Part shown: positions 6,978 to 7,078 of the stretch, piece after piece
How the letters are laid out: each line of letters opens with the position of its first letter
Position numbering within the stretch: the first letter of the stretch is position 1
Assembly: GCA_947177925.1 (NCBI GenBank)
Contig: CAMWWJ010000174.1
Coordinates: 1 to 7,078, forward strand
Length of the DNA: 7,078 bases
DNA from: an uncultured Lachnospiraceae bacterium
GTDB lineage: Bacteria > Bacillota > Clostridia > Lachnospirales > Lachnospiraceae
Direction: 5' to 3'
Notes under the pieces: model-generated
What the model was told of the DNA's origin: nothing
The model's input: only the letters and a program-made list of their open reading frames with translations
The model's database searches: none
Made by a program: the position numbers and the translations under genes

Positions 6978-6985
6978 GGAGAAAG
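6978..6985 (+). promoter_or_regulatory. Ribosome binding site of the downstream partial gene
   Basis: GGAGAAAG has GGAG at 6978-6981, 7 nt before the ATG at 6989. It makes the otherwise very short 3' ORF credible as a true gene start. Confidence 0.65.
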
Positions 6986-6988
6986 AAT

Positions 6989-7078
6989 ATGAAAAAAATC
7001 GGAAGTATAGCAGGCGGAATTCTATTCCATATAAAAATTAGCATTTTCTTCATCATCGGTCAAAATATAAATAAAGAA
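6989..7078 (+). CDS. Start of an unrecognised, probably membrane or exported protein (3'-truncated)
   Basis: The first 30 codons are visible and remain open to the window end. The start has a good ribosome site, lies 30 nt after the hybrid kinase stop, and no terminator lies between them, so co-transcription is plausible. The protein begins MKKIGSIAGG and continues into a hydrophobic stretch (about residues 16-23, ISIFFIIG), a pattern seen at the N terminus of membrane or secreted proteins. The segment after it is hydrophilic (QNINKE), so the hydrophobic core is short. Too little is present to name a family. A chemoreceptor or another signalling membrane protein would fit the context, but nothing in the sequence proves it. 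Confidence 0.6.
   Translation, partial: MKKIGSIAGGILFHIKISIFFIIGQNINKE

Overview
The window looks like chromosomal DNA of a low-to-moderate-GC Firmicute, most likely a Clostridia member of the Lachnospiraceae type. Four things suggest this: the prkC-rsgA-rpe gene order, strong AGGAGG-type ribosome binding sites on every gene, AT-leaning codon use, and the style of the large hybrid kinase. All genes are on the + strand and very closely packed. I see no mobile element, CRISPR array, tRNA or rRNA.

Region 1 (1-3031) is a conserved housekeeping operon. It holds the C-terminal part of a PASTA-type membrane Ser/Thr kinase (prkC; its 5' end is outside the window), the circularly permuted ribosome-assembly GTPase rsgA, and ribulose-phosphate 3-epimerase rpe. 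The genes are 3 and 1 nt apart, so they are probably co-transcribed and translationally coupled. A clean intrinsic terminator just after rpe (3054-3083) closes the operon. A thiN-like gene, which often follows rpe in this cluster, is not present.

Region 2 (about 3072-6958) is a self-contained signalling unit. A candidate extended -10 promoter overlaps the end of the terminator. It is followed by a leader of about 100 nt that can form a bulged GC-rich stem and contains a possible 20-codon ORF. Then come a stand-alone receiver protein (122 aa) and, 20 nt later, a protein of about 1,121 aa. The large protein has the order seven membrane segments - coiled coil - HisKA - HATPase - REC - HPt - REC - coiled coil - HD-GYP. 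It carries a complete His-Asp-His-Asp phosphorelay (H262, D562, H711, D833) joined to an apparently intact cyclic-di-GMP phosphodiesterase domain. In layout it resembles the separate proteins RpfC (TM-HK-REC-HPt) and RpfG (REC-HD-GYP) fused into one chain. The stand-alone receiver resembles the second internal receiver and may compete for, or share, the HPt phosphoryl group.

Region 3 (6959-7078) has a good ribosome binding site and the first 30 codons of another gene. That gene begins with a basic residue pair and a hydrophobic segment, so it is probably a membrane or exported protein, and it is cut by the window end. With no terminator before it, it may belong to the signalling operon.
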